Source: Intestinirhabdus alba (GTDB lineage: Bacteria > Pseudomonadota > Gammaproteobacteria > Enterobacterales > Enterobacteriaceae). Taken from it: a DNA stretch of 64,000 bases. Shown here piece by piece: positions 17,220 to 28,399 of the stretch. The notes under the pieces are model-generated. The model did no database searches and was not told the DNA's origin. It saw only the letters and a program-made list of their open reading frames with translations. Both the position numbers and the translations under genes were made by a program. The stretch covers positions 63,601-127,600 of the forward strand of contig NZ_WMJZ01000007.1 of assembly GCF_009711095.1 (NCBI RefSeq), in the 5' to 3' direction. How positions within the stretch are numbered: position 1 is the stretch's first letter; every line of letters starts with the position of its first letter.

Positions 17220-18707
17220 ATGTTTCGTCAGTGGTTAACGTTAATTATCATTGTGCTGGTCTATATCCCCGTGGCGATAGATGCCACGGTACTGCACGTC
17301 GCCGCGCCTACGCTGAGCCTGGCGCTGGGAACCAGCGGCAACGCCCTGCTGTGGATCATTGATATTTACTCGCTGGTGATGGCCGGAATGGTGCTGCCGA
17401 TGGGGGCGCTGGGGGACCGTATCGGTTTTAAACGGCTGCTGCTGCTGGGCAGCGGGCTGTTTGGCCTGGCCTCGCTTGCCGCCGCCCTGGCCCAGGACGC
17501 CGGCTGGCTGATCGCCGCCCGCGCGCTGCTGGCGGTTGGCGCAGCGATGATCGTCCCGGCGACGCTGGCCGGGATCCGCGTAACGTTCTCAGAAGCCCGG
17601 CACCGTAATATGGCGCTGGGCATCTGGGCGGCGGTAGGATCGGGCGGGGCGGCGTTCGGCCCGCTGGCTGGCGGAATACTGCTGGAGCACTTTTACTGGG
17701 GGGCTGTTTTTTTAATCAATGTGCCGATCGTGCTGATGGTGATGGCGCTGACCGCGCGCTTCGTTCCCCCACAGGCAACTCACCGCGAGCGCTCGCTGAA
17801 TCTCAGCCACGCGCTGCTGCTGGTTGTCGCCATCCTGCTGCTGGTGTTCGGCGCTAAAACGGTGCTGAAGGGCCACTCCGACGCCGGCGTTCTTGCGCTG
17901 ACGCCGATCGTCGGCGCGCTGCTGCTGGGGCTGTTCATTCGCCTCCAGCTGGCGGCGGAGCAGCCGCTGGTTGACCTGCGCCTCTTTACCCATCGCACTA
18001 TTCTGAGCGGAGCCATAATGGCCATGACTGCCATGATTGCCCTCGTCGGCTTTGAGCTGCTGATGGCCCAGGAGCTGCAGTTCGTTCACGGCATGACGCC
18101 GTACCAGGCGGGGCTGTTTATGCTGCCCGTCATGCTGGCCAGCGGCTTCAGCGGTCCGCTGGCGGGTATGCTGGTATCGCGGCTGGGGCTGCGTATCGTC
18201 GCCGCCGGAGGCATGGCCCTGAGTGCCCTGAGCTTTTACGGCCTGGCGATGACCGACTTCAGCACCCGGCAATGGCAGGCGTGGTCGCTGATGGCGCTGC
18301 TGGGCTTCAGCGCCGCCAGCGCGCTGCTGGCCTCGACCTCGGCGATTATGTCCTCCGCGCCAAAAGAGAAGGCCGCTGCGGCCGGCGCTATTGAAACCAT
18401 GGCCTATGAGCTGGGTGCCGGGCTGGGGATCGCTATCTTCGGCCTGCTGCTCAGCCGCAGCTTCTCGGCGTCAATCGCGCTGCCGGACGGGCTGACCGGG
18501 TCGGAGGCCGCGCGCGCCTCCTCATCAATCGGGGAAGCGATGCAGCTGGCGCAGACCCTGGTTCCCTCCGACGGTGAGATGCTGCTTGCGGCGGCAAGGC
18601 AGGCGTTTATCTGGTCACACAGCGTGGTGTTAAGCAGCGCCGGCAGTATGCTGATCCTGTTGGCCGCGGGCGTGTGGTTCAGTCTGCGAAAGGCGAATCA
18701 GGGATGA
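17220..18707 (+). CDS. smvA: MFS efflux pump for quaternary ammonium/methyl viologen
   Basis: This gene encodes 495 residues, the length of 14-helix DHA2-family drug:proton antiporters. Motif A is seen as LGDRIGFKRLLLLG between helices 2 and 3, and the helix-1 motif includes VAIDATVLHVAAPTL. SmvA exports methyl viologen, acriflavine and cationic biocides across the inner membrane. It is divergent from smvR. The gene order smvA next to an OmpD-type porin and near narU is the Salmonella order. Confidence 0.92.
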   Translation: MFRQWLTLIIIVLVYIPVAIDATVLHVAAPTLSLALGTSGNALLWIIDIYSLVMAGMVLPMGALGDRIGFKRLLLLGSGLFGLASLAAALAQDAGWLIAARALLAVGAAMIVPATLAGIRVTFSEARHRNMALGIWAAVGSGGAAFGPLAGGILLEHFYWGAVFLINVPIVLMVMALTARFVPPQATHRERSLNLSHALLLVVAILLLVFGAKTVLKGHSDAGVLALTPIVGALLLGLFIRLQLAAEQPLVDLRLFTHRTILSGAIMAMTAMIALVGFELLMAQELQFVHGMTPYQAGLFMLPVMLASGFSGPLAGMLVSRLGLRIVAAGGMALSALSFYGLAMTDFSTRQWQAWSLMALLGFSAASALLASTSAIMSSAPKEKAAAAGAIETMAYELGAGLGIAIFGLLLSRSFSASIALPDGLTGSEAARASSSIGEAMQLAQTLVPSDGEMLLAAARQAFIWSHSVVLSSAGSMLILLAAGVWFSLRKANQG

Positions 18708-18754
18708 TTAATGCGAGGGCGGTCGGGGGCAGCGCGGTGATTCTGAGGCGGATA

Positions 18755-18784
18755 ATAAAAAAAAGCCAGCCCAAAGGGCTGGCT
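18755..18784 (-). terminator. intrinsic terminator of the porin gene
   Basis: On the minus strand AGCCAGCCC-TTT-GGGCTGGCT is a perfect 9-bp stem followed by eight T residues. It lies 23 bp after the porin stop and faces the end of smvA. Confidence 0.9.
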
Positions 18785-18806
18785 TCTGGTCATGCAGAGC
18801 GCTTCA

Positions 18807-19889
18807 TCAGAACTGGTAGGTCAGGCCAACAGCAACGATGTTGTCGGTGCTGATGCCAGCAGCTTTGGTAAAGTCGCTGTCGTCGACCAGGTTGATTTTG
18901 TAATCAACGTAGGTGGACATGTTTTTGTTGAAGTAGTAGCTTGCGCCCACTTCGATGTACTCAACCAGATCCTGGTTGCCATAGACGCCCAGGTCTTTAC
19001 CGCGGGATTTCAGGTAAGCGATGGACGGACGCAGGCCGAAGTCGAACTGATACTGCGCTACGGCTTCGAAGTTCTGCGTTTTGTTAGCAATGTAATCGTT
19101 GCCGAAGACGGTCATGTTGTTGGCTTCAGAGTAGGTCGCCGCCAGGTAGATGTTGTTCGCGTCATATTTCAGACCGGTAGCCCACATTTCTGCGGTTTTA
19201 CCTGCAGCGTACAGCCCGGAGTTGCTTCCTGCTGCAACCTGGTCGTCAGTACGGTCAGATTTGGTATAGGCAGCGGCAACACCGAAACCTTCATACTCGT
19301 AGGTGGAGGAGATACCGAAGCCGTCGCCGTTGGACTTATGCAGATCGCGCTTATATTCGTTTTTACTCTGATACTGCAGGGCAAAGTTCAGGCCGTCTAC
19401 CAGACCAAAGAAGTCGGTGTTACGGTAGGTTGCCACACCGGTGGTGCGCTGAGTCATGAACGCATCGCCCTGGGTCCAGGTGTCGCCGCCGAACTCAGGC
19501 AGAACGTCGGTCCACGCGCCGACATCGTAGGCAACGCCGTAGTTACGGCCGTAGTCCAGAGAACCATACTGGTCGAATTTCAGACCGGCAAAGGCCAGAC
19601 GGGTCTTGTTGCCGCGGGTTCCGTTGGCTTCGTCGTTGTTGCCTTTGAATTCATATTCCCACTGGCCGAAACCGGTCAGCTGGTCGTTGATTTGAGTTTC
19701 ACCTTTGAAGCCCAGACGCGCGTAAGTTTTGTCGCCGTCGTCGCTTTTGCTATCGGAGAAGTAGTGAAGGGCGGTAACCTTACCGTACAGGTCCAGTTTG
19801 TTACCGTCTTTGTTATAAATCTCGGCCGCGTTTACTGCGCCTGCTGCCAACAGGGAAGTGACTGCCACTGCAACTAAATTAAGTTTCAT
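18807..19889 (-). CDS. ompD: OmpD/OmpN-type general porin
   Basis: This gene encodes 360 residues with a 21-residue signal peptide ([21 protein letters not shown]) before mature [16 protein letters not shown]. It is a 16-strand trimeric outer-membrane porin for small hydrophilic solutes. The C-terminus VGLTYQF carries the Phe needed for BAM-dependent insertion, and the constriction-loop segment (L3) [16 protein letters not shown] is present. Location next to yddG and smvA matches Salmonella ompD/nmpC, but OmpN and OmpK-type porins are very similar, so the symbol is positional. Strong codon bias indicates high expression. Confidence 0.85.
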   Translation of the reverse strand: MKLNLVAVAVTSLLAAGAVNAAEIYNKDGNKLDLYGKVTALHYFSDSKSDDGDKTYARLGFKGETQINDQLTGFGQWEYEFKGNNDEANGTRGNKTRLAFAGLKFDQYGSLDYGRNYGVAYDVGAWTDVLPEFGGDTWTQGDAFMTQRTTGVATYRNTDFFGLVDGLNFALQYQSKNEYKRDLHKSNGDGFGISSTYEYEGFGVAAAYTKSDRTDDQVAAGSNSGLYAAGKTAEMWATGLKYDANNIYLAATYSEANNMTVFGNDYIANKTQNFEAVAQYQFDFGLRPSIAYLKSRGKDLGVYGNQDLVEYIEVGASYYFNKNMSTYVDYKINLVDDSDFTKAAGISTDNIVAVGLTYQF

Positions 19890-20364
19890 TTTATTAACCC
19901 TTATAATTTTCTATATGTATTCCTCAACCATGGTTAAACGAGGCGCTAACCAATGGCTTGGCTATTTGTAGAATAGGCAGTAGTACAAATTCAATCATCA
20001 GTTCAATAAAATGACGGTTTATTTAGCATAGTGTGATCCAGATCGACATTATTGCGCACTAAAAACTAATTACATTTAGGTATCTTCTAAGAAGTAATCT
20101 TTTCATAAGGTACTATGTGTGCGGGCATGGTTTACCTGATGGTAGTTTCAGTGGTAACTATATACAGAAATATAGTTACTAATAATCGCAAATATCATCT
20201 TTTATGAACATCAAATAATATTCATGAAGCTTATAATTAACATTGCGGCAATATTAATTCCCCGCCGGCAGGGTAACGAAAAAGGGCGTCAGCGCGGCTG
20301 AAAACCAGGTCGGTGTCAGGAAAAGCGGCCTGCGCCTGCGAATATGGCAGACGCGGCTCACGCT
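19890..20364. other. porin promoter and leader region
   Basis: About 475 bp are AT-rich (especially 19990-20230) and hold no convincing gene. Porin genes of this type usually have OmpR sites and small-RNA targets in the leader, but I could not assign individual sites. Confidence 0.4.
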
Positions 20365-21246
20365 CTATCTGCGGCGGGTTGCCAGCCAGCAGAGCAGGGA
20401 GCCAGTGCAGACCATGATCGCCCCCTGCCAAAAGGAAAAAGAGAGCGGCGTGCTTAACAGTACCGCCGCCAGGGCAGACGACAGCACCGGCGTAAAGTAG
20501 GAGCCTACCGCCATTGCGGTCACGTTGCCGTGGAGAATGCCGATATTCCAGGCGGCATAGGCTAATCCTAAGGTTAACGCCGCAGAAAGCAGCTTAATAA
20601 TAACCGGCGTGCTGAACGTCATTTCCGGCTGCGGAAAAATAAAATAGTCGACCCACAGGATAGCGGCCGTCATGAGAACAAACAGCGTAATGCCATTGTA
20701 GCCGCGGGCATATTTATGGGTGACCGTACAGTAGGTAGCCCAGATAAAAGCGCCGATAAACGCCAGCAGATAGCTTACAGGCCGACTGGAAATATTGCTG
20801 ATAATTTCAGCAATATTAAGCCCGTCATCGCCGCCCAGCACCCAGCAAACGCCGGTCAGCGCCAGCATTAAACCGGGAATAATAAGCCAGGACGCTTTTT
20901 GGCCGCTAAAAAAAATGGCAAACAGAATAGTCAGGCTGGGCCACAGGTAATTCACCATCCCCACCTGAATGGCCTGCTGGCGGGAGCCCGCCAGGCCCAG
21001 CGACAGCGCCAGGCAAATTTCATAGCTGGCAAAAAGCAGGCATCCGCCGATTAAATAACCTTTCGGAAAACGCCGAATATCGGGAAAGCCAACCGTAAAT
21101 ATCAGCAGCACGCCGCTAAGGGAAAAAATGGCCGCCGCGCCGCCCGTTGGCCCCAGCCCCTCGCTGACGCCCCGAATCAGACCAACCATCGTGCTCCACA
21201 ACATAATCGCCGTCAGGCCGATGAGCGTGGCTTTTTTTGTGGTCAT
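20365..21246 (-). CDS. yddG: aromatic amino acid exporter (DMT/EamA family)
   Basis: This gene encodes 293 residues, identical in length to E. coli YddG, with about ten hydrophobic helices in two EamA repeats. YddG exports Phe, Tyr, Trp and Thr, and methyl viologen efflux has been linked to YddG together with OmpD in Salmonella. Here it sits next to that porin in the same orientation. A signature segment such as LWPSLTILFAIFFSGQ is preserved. Confidence 0.93.
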   Translation of the reverse strand: MTTKKATLIGLTAIMLWSTMVGLIRGVSEGLGPTGGAAAIFSLSGVLLIFTVGFPDIRRFPKGYLIGGCLLFASYEICLALSLGLAGSRQQAIQVGMVNYLWPSLTILFAIFFSGQKASWLIIPGLMLALTGVCWVLGGDDGLNIAEIISNISSRPVSYLLAFIGAFIWATYCTVTHKYARGYNGITLFVLMTAAILWVDYFIFPQPEMTFSTPVIIKLLSAALTLGLAYAAWNIGILHGNVTAMAVGSYFTPVLSSALAAVLLSTPLSFSFWQGAIMVCTGSLLCWLATRRR

Positions 21247-21338
21247 GAAGTGCGCGCATCCCGTTATTTGTCGTACAAAGAAACTGAAATGTATAGCATC
21301 TTTTAGCGAAACGTCGACCGGAAATTAGCGAAAAAAAG

Positions 21339-21354
21339 TACCACCTAAGGAGTA
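21339..21354. promoter_or_regulatory. NarL/NarP 7-2-7 site upstream of fdnG
   Basis: TACCACC-TA-AGGAGTA is an inverted pair of NarL heptamers with a 2-bp gap, the layout bound by NarL and NarP. Its centre is about 62 bp upstream of the FNR site, close to the arrangement of the E. coli fdnG promoter. Confidence 0.6.
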
Positions 21355-21401
21355 GTTCAGACTGATAAAAGGGACTAGTTCAGGCGGGAACCGTTTCGTT
21401 A

Positions 21402-21415
21402 TTGATTTGACGCAA
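21402..21415. promoter_or_regulatory. putative FNR site of fdnG
   Basis: TTGATTTGACGCAA matches TTGAT-N4-ATCAA in the first half and three of five bases in the second. FNR activation with NarL fits the known anaerobic, nitrate-induced control of fdnGHI. Confidence 0.5.
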
Positions 21416-21600
21416 TAAATGCCCGGACGGTGCTGTTAGCTTCTCCCGAAGTTTATACACGTTATCCTTCAGGCTATCTCATCGTCGGCGACAAAGTAAC
21501 CGCGATAAACCGCAGGCTCAGGCGGCGGGTTTTCCGGTTCGACGTCGCGAAGTTGCCCGAAGAATTTGGTGTAAGTTTCACTGGAAAAATGAGGAAAGCA

Positions 21601-24600
21601 ATGGACGTCAGCCGCAGAAAATTTTTTAAAATCTGCGCGGGCGGTATGGCGGGGACAACGGTAGCAGCGCTGGGTTTCTCACCCAAAATGGCGCTGGCTC
21701 AGTCGCGAAACTATAAGCTGTTGCGCGCGAAAGAGATCCGTAACTCCTGCACATACTGTTCCGTAGGTTGCGGGCTATTAATGTATAGCCTGGGCGATGG
21801 AGCGATGAACGCCAAAGAAGCGATTTACCATATCGAAGGCGATCCGGATCATCCGGTAAGCCGCGGGGCGTTATGCCCGAAAGGCGCGGGCCTGCTGGAC
21901 TACGTTCACAGTGAAAACCGTCTGCGCTACCCGGAATACCGCGCGCCAGGCTCCAACAAATGGCAGCGTATCAGCTGGAACGAAGCCTTTGACCGCATCG
22001 CGAAGCTGATGAAAGCCGACCGTGACGCCAATTTTATTGAAAAGAACGAGCAGGGCGTAACGGTAAACCGCTGGCTTTCCACCGGGATGCTGTGCGCCTC
22101 CGCAGCGAGTAATGAAACCGGTATGCTGACGCAAAAATTTGCGCGCTCCCTCGGCATGCTGGCGGTAGACAACCAGGCGCGCGTCTGACACGGACCAACG
22201 GTAGCAAGTCTTGCTCCAACATTTGGTCGCGGCGCGATGACCAACCACTGGGTTGATATTAAAAACGCTAACGTCGTGATGGTGATGGGCGGCAACGCCG
22301 CTGAGGCACATCCGGTGGGCTTCCGCTGGGCGATGGAAGCGAAAAATCATAATGACGCCACGCTGATTGTGGTCGATCCCCGCTTTACCCGTACGGCATC
22401 CGTGGCGGATATTTACGCGCCCATCCGTTCCGGTACGGACATTACGTTCCTGTCCGGCGTGCTGCGTTATCTGATCGAAAACAACAGGATCAACGCTGAG
22501 TACGTCAGGCATTACACCAACGCCGGCCTGCTGGTGCGGGATGACTTTACCTTTGAAGACGGCCTGTTCAGCGGCTACGACGCCGAAAAGCGCCAGTACG
22601 ATAAGTCGTCCTGGAACTACCAGTTTGATGAAAACGGCCACGCGCTTCGCGATGACACTCTGACCCATCCGCGCTGCGTGTGGAACCTGCTGAAGCAGCA
22701 CGTCTCCCGCTATACGCCGGAGGTGGTGGAAAACATCTGCGGCACCCCGAAGGCGGACTTTCTGAAGGTGTGTGAAGTGCTGGCCTCCACCAGCGCCGCG
22801 GACCGGACGACCACTTTCCTGTACGCGCTGGGCTGGACGCAGCATACCGTGGGGGCGCAGAACATCCGCACCATGGCGATGATCCAGCTGCTGCTGGGCA
22901 ACATGGGGATGGCGGGCGGCGGCGTGAACGCCCTGCGCGGCCACTCTAATATCCAGGGCTTAACCGACCTGGGGCTGCTCTCCACCAGCCTGCCGGGCTA
23001 CCTGACCCTGCCGTCGGAAAAACAGACCAGCCTGCAGAGCTGGCTTGCGGACAACACGCCGAAGGCGACGCTTCCTGACCAGGTGAACTACTGGAGCAAC
23101 TATCCGAAGTTTGCCGTCAGCCTGATGAAGGCGTTCTACGGCGACGACGCGCGAAAAGAGAACGACTGGGGCTTTGACTGGCTGCCGAAGTGGGATCAGA
23201 CCTACGACGTTATCAAATACTTCAACATGATGGATAGCGGGAAGGTGACCGGCTATATCTGTCAGGGCTTCAACCCGGTGGCGTCCTTCCCGGACAAAAA
23301 CAAAGTGGTGCGCAGCCTGAGCAAGCTGAAGTATATGGTGGTTATCGATCCGCTGGTGACCGAGACCTCCACCTTCTGGCAGAACCACGGCGAGTCTAAC
23401 GACGTCGATCCGGCCTCTATTCAGACCGAAGTGTTCCGCCTGCCGTCCACCTGCTTTGCGGAAGAGGATGGCTCCATCGCCAACTCCGGCCGCTGGCTGC
23501 AGTGGCACTGGAAGGGACAGGACGCGCCGGGCGAAGCGCGTAACGACGGGCAGATCCTGGCCGGGCTGTTCCACCGTCTGCGCGAGATGTATCGCACCGA
23601 AGGCGGGAAAGGCGCGGAGCCGCTGCTGAAAATGCGCTGGGACTACAAGCAGCCGAACCATCCGGAGTCCGAAGAGGTGGCCAAAGAGAACAACGGCTAT
23701 GCGCTGGAAGATCTCTACGACGCCAACGGGAAGCTGATCGCGAAGAAAGGCCAGCTGCTGAGCAGCTTCGCCCAGCTGCGCGATGACGGCACCACCGCCT
23801 CCTCCTGCTGGATCTACACCGGCAGCTGGACGGAGCAGGGCAACCAGATGGCGAACCGCGATAACGCCGATCCGTCAGGGCTGGGCAATACGCTGGGCTG
23901 GGCGTGGGCATGGCCGCTGAACCGCCGCGTGCTTTACAACCGCGCCTCGGCGGATATCAACGGTAAACCGTGGGATCCGAAACGGATGTTGATCCAGTGG
24001 GACGGCAAGAAGTGGACGGGGAACGACATCCCGGACTTCAACACCGCCGCGCCGGGCAGCAAAACCGGGCCGTTCATCATGCAGCCGGAAGGGCTGGGTC
24101 GCCTGTTCGCTCTCAACAAGCTGGCGGAAGGGCCGTTCCCGGAGCACTACGAGCCGATGGAAACGCCGCTGGGCACTAACCCGCTGCACCCGAACGTTAT
24201 CTCCAGTCCGGTGGTGCGTCTGTATGAAGAAGACGCCGTGCGGATGGGTAAGAAGGAGCAGTTCCCGTATGTGGGAACCACCTATCGCCTGACCGAGCAC
24301 TTCCACACCTGGACCAAGCACGCGAAGCTCAACGCCATCGCGCAGCCGGAGCAGTTTGTGGAAATCAGCGAGACGCTGGCCGCCGCGAAGAACATCGCCA
24401 ACGGCGATCGCGTCACGGTAAGCAGCAAACGCGGCTTTATTCGCGCGGTCGCGGTGGTCACGCGCCGTCTGCGGACGCTGCACGTCAACGGTCAGCAGGT
24501 GGAAACCATCGGGATCCCGCTGCACTGGGGCTATGAAGGCGTGGCGCGCAAAGGCTATATCGCCAATACCCTGACGCCAAACGTCGGTGATTCCAACTCG

Positions 24601-24648
24601 CAAACGCCGGAATATAAAGCGTTTTTAGTTAACATCGAGAAGGCGTAA
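21601..24648 (+). CDS. fdnG: formate dehydrogenase N, alpha subunit (selenoprotein)
   Basis: This gene encodes 1015 residues when the in-frame TGA at 22186-22188 is read as selenocysteine 196; without that, it would look like two genes. The ATG at 21601 begins MDVSRRKFFKICAGG, a twin-arginine signal, so the folded enzyme is exported to the periplasm by Tat. CTYCSVGCGL binds a [4Fe-4S] cluster. Sec196 ligates Mo in the bis-MGD cofactor and is followed by HGPTVASLAPTFGRG. The enzyme oxidises formate to CO2 and passes electrons through FdnH and FdnI to menaquinone, forming with nitrate reductase a proton-motive redox loop. The stop is 12 nt before fdnH. Confidence 0.97.
22186..22228 (+). promoter_or_regulatory. 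UGA-Sec codon and SECIS hairpin of fdnG
   Basis: TGA at 22186 is followed by a hairpin whose apical stem is AGCAA/TTGCT around a GTC loop (22203-22215). It lies about 15-30 nt after the codon, as required for SelB-dependent recoding in enterics. Confidence 0.85.
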
Positions 24649-24660
24649 GGGGGCCACTAT

Positions 24661-25545
24661 ATGTCTTTGGAAACGCAGGACATCATCAAAAGGTCCGCAA
24701 CTAACGCCATCACGCCGGCTCCGCGGGCGCGTGATCACAAAGCCGAGGTCGCCAAGCTTATCGACGTCTCCACCTGCGTGGGCTGTAAAGCCTGCCAGGT
24801 GGCCTGCTCGGAGTGGAACGACATTCGTGACGAAGTGGGGCACTGCGTCGGGGTGTATGATAACCCCGCCGACCTGACCGCTAAATCATGGACGGTGATG
24901 CGCTTTAGCGAAGTCGAACAGAACGACAAGCTGGAGTGGCTGATCCGCAAAGACGGCTGTATGCACTGTGAAGATCCGGGCTGCCTGAAGGCGTGCCCGT
25001 CCGCCGGAGCGATTATCCAGTACGCCAACGGGATCGTTGACTTTCAGTCAGAGCACTGCATCGGCTGCGGCTACTGCATCGCCGGGTGTCCGTTTAATAT
25101 TCCGCGCCTCAATCCAGAGGATAACCGGGTCTATAAATGCACCCTCTGTGTCGATCGCGTCAGCGTCGGCCAGGAACCGGCCTGCGTCAAAACCTGCCCG
25201 ACCGGTGCCATCCATTTCGGCAGCAAGACGGAGATGCTGGAGCTGGGCGAGCAGCGGGTTAAAAAGCTCAAAGCGCGCGGTTACGAGCACGCCGGAGTGT
25301 ACAACCCGCAGGGCGTCGGCGGCACCCACGTGATGTATGTACTGCATCACGCGGACCAGCCGGAGCTGTATCACGGGCTGCCGAACGAGCCGAAGATCGA
25401 TACCTCAATCAATCTGTGGAAGGGCGCGCTGAAGCCGCTCGCCGCTGCCGGCTTTATCGCCACCTTCGCCGGTCTGATTTACCACTACATCGGCGTAGGC
25501 CCGAACAAGGAGGTCAGCGATGACGAGGAGGAGCATCATGAGTAA
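24661..25545 (+). CDS. fdnH: formate dehydrogenase N, beta subunit (iron-sulfur)
   Basis: This gene encodes 294 residues. Four ferredoxin-type cysteine groups hold four [4Fe-4S] clusters: [43 protein letters not shown] and CTLCVDR with [10 protein letters not shown] single C-terminal helix (about 255-280, [18 protein letters not shown]) anchors it on the periplasmic side of the inner membrane. It conducts electrons from FdnG to FdnI. The stop overlaps the fdnI start by 8 nt. Confidence 0.96.
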   Translation: MSLETQDIIKRSATNAITPAPRARDHKAEVAKLIDVSTCVGCKACQVACSEWNDIRDEVGHCVGVYDNPADLTAKSWTVMRFSEVEQNDKLEWLIRKDGCMHCEDPGCLKACPSAGAIIQYANGIVDFQSEHCIGCGYCIAGCPFNIPRLNPEDNRVYKCTLCVDRVSVGQEPACVKTCPTGAIHFGSKTEMLELGEQRVKKLKARGYEHAGVYNPQGVGGTHVMYVLHHADQPELYHGLPNEPKIDTSINLWKGALKPLAAAGFIATFAGLIYHYIGVGPNKEVSDDEEEHHE

Positions 25546-26194
25546 ATCGAAAATGATTGTGCGCACGAAGTTTGTCGACCGCGCCTGTCACTGGACGGTA
25601 GCCATCTGTTTCTTCCTGGTGGCGCTGTCGGGGATTTCGTTTTTCTTTCCGACGTTGCAGTGGTTAACGCAGACCTTCGGTACGCCGCAGATGGGGCGCA
25701 TTCTGCACCCGTTCTTCGGCGTGGTGATCTTTATCGCGCTGGTGGTGATGTTCTTCCGCTTCGTGCACCACAACATCCCGGATAAGAAAGATATTCCGTG
25801 GCTGCTCAACATTGTTGAGGTGCTGAAGGGCAACGAGCATAAGGTCGCCGACGTTGGCAAATACAACGCCGGGCAGAAGATGATGTTCTGGAGCATCATG
25901 AGCATGATGTTTGTGCTGCTGGTGACCGGGGTGATTATCTGGCGTCCCTACTTCGCGCAGTTCTTCCCGATGCAGGTGGTGCGCTACAGCCTGCTGATCC
26001 ACGCGGCGGCCGGCATTATCCTGATGCACGCCATCCTGATCCATATGTATATGGCATTTTGGGTCAAAGGCTCGATCAAAGGGATGGTTGAAGGGAAGGT
26101 GAGCCGTCGCTGGGCGGCGAAGCACCACCCGCGCTGGTATCGTAAGCTTGAGAAGCTTGAAGCAAAACAAGAGAGCGAGGAAGGACTCCGCTAA
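25538..26194 (+). CDS. fdnI: formate dehydrogenase N, gamma subunit (cytochrome b556)
   Basis: This gene encodes 218 residues from the ATG at 25538 ([19 protein letters not shown]); the upstream in-frame codons belong to fdnH. Four transmembrane helices carry two b hemes. Candidate ligands are His18 (RACHW) and the histidines of the last helices ([19 protein letters not shown]). The subunit reduces menaquinone near the cytoplasmic face. A strong terminator follows. Confidence 0.95.
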   Translation: MSKSKMIVRTKFVDRACHWTVAICFFLVALSGISFFFPTLQWLTQTFGTPQMGRILHPFFGVVIFIALVVMFFRFVHHNIPDKKDIPWLLNIVEVLKGNEHKVADVGKYNAGQKMMFWSIMSMMFVLLVTGVIIWRPYFAQFFPMQVVRYSLLIHAAAGIILMHAILIHMYMAFWVKGSIKGMVEGKVSRRWAAKHHPRWYRKLEKLEAKQESEEGLR

Positions 26195-26211
26195 TCCTGG
26201 CCATCGCAGAC

Positions 26212-26243
26212 AAAAGGCGCTACTTCGGTAGCGCCTTTTTTAT
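26212..26243 (+). terminator. intrinsic terminator of fdnGHI
   Basis: AAGGCGCTAC-TTCG-GTAGCGCCTT forms a perfect stem with a stable TTCG tetraloop, followed by a run of T. The A-run on the other side may let it also serve maeA from the opposite strand. Confidence 0.92.
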
Positions 26244-26292
26244 TGCGTGGAGAGCGGCTGGTGAAAACGGCCCGACATCGCCGTGCCGCAGG

Positions 26293-27990
26293 TCAGATAG
26301 AGGTGCGGCGGTAATCGCGATACTCGGCTTTCCAGAAGTTGTCGTCAATGGCCTGCTGCAGCGCCTCGGCGGAGGTTTTCACCGCCACGCCCTGCTGCTG
26401 CGCCATCTTACCGACCGCAAAGGCGATAGCGCGGGAGACGGTCTGGATATCCTTCAGCTCCGGCAGCACCAGCCCGCTGCCGTTGAGCACCAGCGGCGAA
26501 TAGTGCGCCAGGGTTTCGCTGGCGGCCATCAGCATTTCATCGGTAATGCGCGATGCGGCGGTGGCGATCACCCCAAGGCCGATGCCGGGAAAGATATAGG
26601 CGTTATTACACTGGGCGATGGGATAGACGGTATCTTTCCAGACCACCGGGGCAAACGGGCTGCCGGTGGCGACCAGCGCATTGCCCTCGGTCCAGGTGAT
26701 GATATCCTGCGGCGTCGCCTCTACCCGGGAGGTTGGGTTGGAGAGCGGCATCACGATCGGCCGCGGGCAGTGCTTGTGCATCTCGCGGATAATCTCTTCA
26801 GTGAACAGCCCCGCCTGGCCGGAGACGCCGATCAAAATATCCGGCTTCACGTTGCGCACCACGTCCAGCAGCGACAGCGCTTCGCTGTGGGTATCCCAGT
26901 GCTGCAGATGCTCGCGCTTCTGCACCAGCTTTGTCTGGAAGGAGAGCAGGTTCGGCATCCCGTCGGTCAGCAGGCCGAAACGATCGACCATGAAGACCTT
27001 CTGCCGCGCGGCCTCGTCCGTTAGCCCTTCCCGACAGGTCTGGGCGATGATCTGCTCGGCAATGCCACAGCCGGCGGAGCCTGCGCCCAGGAAGACGATC
27101 TTCTGCTCGCTCAGCTGGCTGCCCGCGGCGCGGCTGGCGGCGATCAGCGTGCCGACGGTTACCGCGGCCGTGCCCTGAATATCATCATTAAAGCAGCAAA
27201 TTTCATCGCGATAGCGGTTCAGCAGCGGCATCGCGTTTTTCTGCGCGAAGTCCTCAAACTGCAGCAGCACGTCCGGCCAGCGCTGGCGGACCGCCTGAAT
27301 AAACTCATCGACAAACGCATAATACTCGTCGTCGGTAATGCGCGGGTTGCGCCAGCCCATATACAGCGGATCGTTAAGCAACTGCTGGTTGTTGGTGCCG
27401 ACGTCAAGCACTACCGGCAGGGTGTAGGCGGGGCTGATGCCTCCGCAGGCGGTGTACAGCGACAGCTTGCCGATGGGAATGCCCATGCCGCCGATACCCT
27501 GGTCGCCCAGGCCCAGGATACGTTCGCCGTCGGTCACCACGATCACTTTGATATTGTGATTGGGCACGTTCTGCAGGATGTCGTCCATGTTGTGCCGGTT
27601 CGGATAAGAGATAAAGACCCCGCGCGCCCGGCGATAAATCTCGGAGAAGTGCTCGCAGGCCGCGCCCACCGTCGGGGTGTAGATAACCGGCATCATCTCA
27701 TCAAGATGATTTTGCACCAGCCGGTAGAAGAGGGTTTCGTTAGTGTCCTGAATATTGCGCAGATAGATATGCTTATCAATTTCGGTTTTAAAACCCTGAT
27801 ACTGGATCCAGGCGCGCTCCGCCTGTTCTTCAATTGATTCCACCACCTCCGGCAGCAGTCCCAGCAGGTTGAAGTTACGCCGCTCCTCCATACTAAAGGC
27901 GCTGCCTTTGTTCAACAGGGGGAACTCCAGCAGTACCGGGCCAGCGTAGGGGATATAAAGGGAACGCTGTTTTTTAGATTTGGTTTCCAT
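26293..27990 (-). CDS. maeA: NAD-dependent malic enzyme
   Basis: This gene encodes 565 residues from the ATG at 27990 ([17 protein letters not shown]), the normal start and length of MaeA (SfcA); the frame is open 12 codons further. It oxidatively decarboxylates malate to pyruvate with NAD+. The catalytic Tyr lies in VIYTPTVG, the metal-binding and substrate residues in [10 protein letters not shown] and [10 protein letters not shown], and the Rossmann motif is [13 protein letters not shown]. In E. coli, yddM and adhP lie between fdnI and maeA; they are absent here. Confidence 0.95.
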   Translation of the reverse strand: METKSKKQRSLYIPYAGPVLLEFPLLNKGSAFSMEERRNFNLLGLLPEVVESIEEQAERAWIQYQGFKTEIDKHIYLRNIQDTNETLFYRLVQNHLDEMMPVIYTPTVGAACEHFSEIYRRARGVFISYPNRHNMDDILQNVPNHNIKVIVVTDGERILGLGDQGIGGMGIPIGKLSLYTACGGISPAYTLPVVLDVGTNNQQLLNDPLYMGWRNPRITDDEYYAFVDEFIQAVRQRWPDVLLQFEDFAQKNAMPLLNRYRDEICCFNDDIQGTAAVTVGTLIAASRAAGSQLSEQKIVFLGAGSAGCGIAEQIIAQTCREGLTDEAARQKVFMVDRFGLLTDGMPNLLSFQTKLVQKREHLQHWDTHSEALSLLDVVRNVKPDILIGVSGQAGLFTEEIIREMHKHCPRPIVMPLSNPTSRVEATPQDIITWTEGNALVATGSPFAPVVWKDTVYPIAQCNNAYIFPGIGLGVIATAASRITDEMLMAASETLAHYSPLVLNGSGLVLPELKDIQTVSRAIAFAVGKMAQQQGVAVKTSAEALQQAIDDNFWKAEYRDYRRTSI

Positions 27991-28114
27991 GTCACTCGCT
28001 CTTTTTTGAATGTCCGCCCCTGGCACTGACTTATCATCGCGCTTTGCCGTTCCGCCAGGGCGTCGGACAGAGAGTATAAAGCATTGGGACGCGCCCGCAG
28101 AACTGTATAAACAA

Positions 28115-28142
28115 AAACACCATCGCAGTTGCGATGGTGTTT
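28115..28142 (-). terminator. intrinsic terminator of sra
   Basis: AAACACCATCGCA and TGCGATGGTGTTT form a 13-bp inverted repeat 22 bp after the sra stop, with A/T runs on both sides. Confidence 0.8.
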
Positions 28143-28164
28143 ATCGTCACGGTGCGGCGGGCAA

Positions 28165-28308
28165 TCAGCGGCCGCTATCCTGCCGGCGCTTTCTGCCGGT
28201 CGGGTGGTTAACCACGGTGGCGTTATCGCCTTCGGTGACCACTTTGCGCTGGTTGGAGATCTTATGATCCAGCCCAAGCAGATGACGGGCCTGACGGTTC
28301 GATTTCAT
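28165..28308 (-). CDS. sra: stationary-phase ribosome-associated protein
   Basis: This gene encodes 47 residues beginning [19 protein letters not shown] and is rich in Arg and Lys. It matches Sra (RpsV, protein S22), which associates with the 30S subunit in stationary phase. The gene sits between maeA and bdm exactly as in E. coli. The C-terminal few residues (QDSGR) differ from E. coli. Confidence 0.93.
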   Translation of the reverse strand: MKSNRQARHLLGLDHKISNQRKVVTEGDNATVVNHPTGRKRRQDSGR

Positions 28309-28399
28309 GTTTACTCCTCAATCCTGTTGCTGGTTTTAAGGACAAATTCGCGGGTGCGAAAGAAACGTAACCCCTTAGGTTGCCGTTATAGCTTAGCAC

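Noticed and set aside
22186..22188. fdnG looks like two genes separated by an in-frame TGA.
   Set aside because: The TGA is the conserved selenocysteine codon with a SECIS hairpin right after it; total length equals FdnG.
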